Origin: Candidatus Jettenia caeni
Lineage (GTDB): Bacteria; Planctomycetota; Brocadiia; Brocadiales; Brocadiaceae
Length of the DNA stretch: 64,000 nt
Direction of reading: 5' to 3'
NCBI GenBank assembly: GCA_000296795.1
Contig: BAFH01000003.1
Coordinates: 744,401 to 808,400, forward strand
Made by a program: the position numbers and the translations under genes. The notes beneath the pieces are model-generated. The model had not been told where the DNA came from. It ran no database searches and saw nothing but the letters and a program-made list of their open reading frames with translations. Below are positions 62,852 to 64,000 of this stretch, in pieces (the stretch's first letter is position 1; each line of letters starts with the position of its first letter).

Positions 62852-64000
62852 ATGAGAATGTATACCTCATTCATACAGTGCATATGCGTATACCTGTCGA
62901 TTCTTTCTCCTTTTCTTTTTATAAATACCCTTTCAATTGCTGAATCAGGCGAACAGTCTATGCGCAAGGCTGCTATTTTTGTGGAAAATCGGGCTGGCAG
63001 CGCCTTTCATGATAAAGTACCTGTGCTGGAGGATTTCATTACCAGTCGTATAACGGAGAAAGGATTCAGTGTACTCAGCCGGGAAGTCGTGATCAATAGC
63101 CTGAATAATTATCCTGCACAAGAACCGAAGGGTTCTGATGAAGAGTTAAAGGATTTTATCAATGCCGTGCAGCTTCTGAAAGCCTCATTAACTAAAGATC
63201 AAAAAGGTTTGGAGGAGAGGGTATCGGGTGCAGGACTGGACAAACTCCTCAGTAAAGAAACTTCTGTTTTGCGATTAACGCAGATGATAGGTGCAGATTA
63301 TATCGTTGTGGTTTCCCTGGCTTCCCTTGGCACGGAAAAGAAAGCATTTAAAGGCTACGGGGTGGAAACCATGAATCTCATTACTCATGTACGAATAAGT
63401 TATAAGATTCTCGATAGTGTATATGGTGGGACTTTGGTTGCAGATACTGTCAGGGTGAGTAAATCTTTGCGTTCTACAGAAAGCAGCCGCAGCGAGGACA
63501 GCGATATGATCAATGGACTATTGGATGATGCGGCAGTTAAGGTTGCAGAAGGTTTAGACAAAAAACACCTTGCCCAACCTCCTCCGGGACGTAACCTTGT
63601 TGAAATTACGATTGCTTGCGGGATGCAGGATTTAGCCCAGTTGCCAATAAGCATTCCTGATGTTCGATTGACAGAAAACGGTACCGTGATAATTGAAAAG
63701 GACGCATTGGAAGTACAAGCGCTGGATGTTACTGTTGAACTGAATGGAACGGTTATTGGTTCTGCCCCCGGCGTTTTTAAGGTGCCTCAGGGACTCAGTA
63801 AAATTCGCCTTTCCCGTGAAGGGTTTAAGGATTGGGAGCGGACAATCAATATCATTGAAGGGCAGAAACTAAAGGTAGCCTTGCAGATGCATGAGACCGG
63901 ATATGCGCGATGGAAAGATAATACTGCATTTCTCCAGGATTTGAAAAATGGAGAGAAACTGACAGATGCCACAGTCGAATTGATAAAAGGGGGCGCACAG
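62852..64000 (+). CDS. Exported PEGA-like domain protein, runs off the window end
   Basis: An open frame from the ATG at 62852 to the last base (383 codons so far). The signal segment S-I-L-S-P-F-L-F-I-N-T-L-S-I-A-E is followed by a domain with A-A-I-F-V-E-N-R-A-G, G-F-S-V-L-S-R-E and I-G-A-D-Y-I-V-V-V-S-L, the pattern of proteins that probe for TolB-like or CsgG-like oligomers. From about residue 290 comes a PEGA-type stretch (V-E-L-N-G-T-V-I-G-S-A-P-G-V-F-K-V-P-Q-G-L-S-K-I-R-L-S-R-E-G-F). An in-frame ATG at 62789 is less likely. The end of the gene is not visible. Confidence 0.75.
   Translation, partial: MRMYTSFIQCICVYLSILSPFLFINTLSIAESGEQSMRKAAIFVENRAGSAFHDKVPVLEDFITSRITEKGFSVLSREVVINSLNNYPAQEPKGSDEELKDFINAVQLLKASLTKDQKGLEERVSGAGLDKLLSKETSVLRLTQMIGADYIVVVSLASLGTEKKAFKGYGVETMNLITHVRISYKILDSVYGGTLVADTVRVSKSLRSTESSRSEDSDMINGLLDDAAVKVAEGLDKKHLAQPPPGRNLVEITIACGMQDLAQLPISIPDVRLTENGTVIIEKDALEVQALDVTVELNGTVIGSAPGVFKVPQGLSKIRLSREGFKDWERTINIIEGQKLKVALQMHETGYARWKDNTAFLQDLKNGEKLTDATVELIKGGAQ

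Overview
The window looks like chromosomal DNA from a Gram-negative, moderately AT-rich environmental bacterium. Outer-membrane TolC-type and RND efflux parts, many lipoproteins, a c-type cytochrome, a one-chain pyruvate:ferredoxin oxidoreductase and very abundant palindromic intergenic repeats fit an anaerobic or microaerophilic lineage. My best guess is an anammox-type planctomycete (Brocadiales). That is an impression from overall gene content; no diagnostic gene such as hydrazine synthase lies in the window.

Layout. 0.1-5 kb: AI-2E-type permease, DUF11 lipoprotein, AsmA/DUF748-like protein and an mscL remnant. 5.4-20.9 kb: two heavy-metal RND efflux loci (czcBA on the minus strand with a P-type ATPase remnant at its head; czcCBA on the plus strand followed by ynfA), separated by a Cache-HAMP-PAS4 sensor that lacks an output domain. 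21-27.6 kb: an envelope/stress island with four DUF883 (ElaB/YqjD-like) paralogues, a holin-like protein, CsbD, hemerythrin and small lipoproteins. 27.9-32.7 kb: secreted intradiol-dioxygenase-like protein, a cytochrome c'-like protein, a Cys/His-rich secreted protein and an M16 protease. 33.4-38.2 kb: radical SAM protein, Uup ATPase, vapBC (toxin with a substituted catalytic Asp), an SSO6904-like protein and a RelE/ParE-type toxin-antitoxin pair. 39.1-46.8 kb: DUF5131 plus a truncated TcmP, then a type I restriction operon hsdR-hsdM-DUF1016-hsdS whose last three genes overlap by 4 bp. 47.1-52.8 kb: two TauE/SafE permeases (the second frameshifted) and nifJ. 53.3 kb: a rhodanese gene with an in-frame UGA and a SECIS-like hairpin. 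54.9-56.5 kb: an IS1634-like element. 56.9-58.2 kb: a cyclic-dinucleotide (GEMM) riboswitch overlapping a terminator, ahead of a secreted-protein gene whose start carries a GTGTC pentamer repeat. 58.4-64 kb: cupin-YkvA fusion, DUF488, SUMF1-domain protein, MBL hydrolase, a small Cys/His lipoprotein and a partial PEGA-like protein.

Most intergenic DNA consists of several families of short palindromic repeats, some nested inside others, plus one 118-bp MITE with a clear target duplication. Gene decay is frequent (mscL, P-type ATPase, tcmP, a second vapC, an XRE regulator, tauE, the riboswitch-controlled gene).

The strongest candidate for unusual biology is the rhodanese at 53280-53618. Its UGA lies in the active-site loop (C-A-UGA-P-N-E). 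Reading continues in frame with good homology, and a GCTGCC/GGCAGC stem with a GGTCA loop begins its loop 21 nt after the UGA. This matches bacterial selenocysteine insertion elements. Second is the riboswitch-terminator-pentamer-repeat module at 56.9-57.2 kb.
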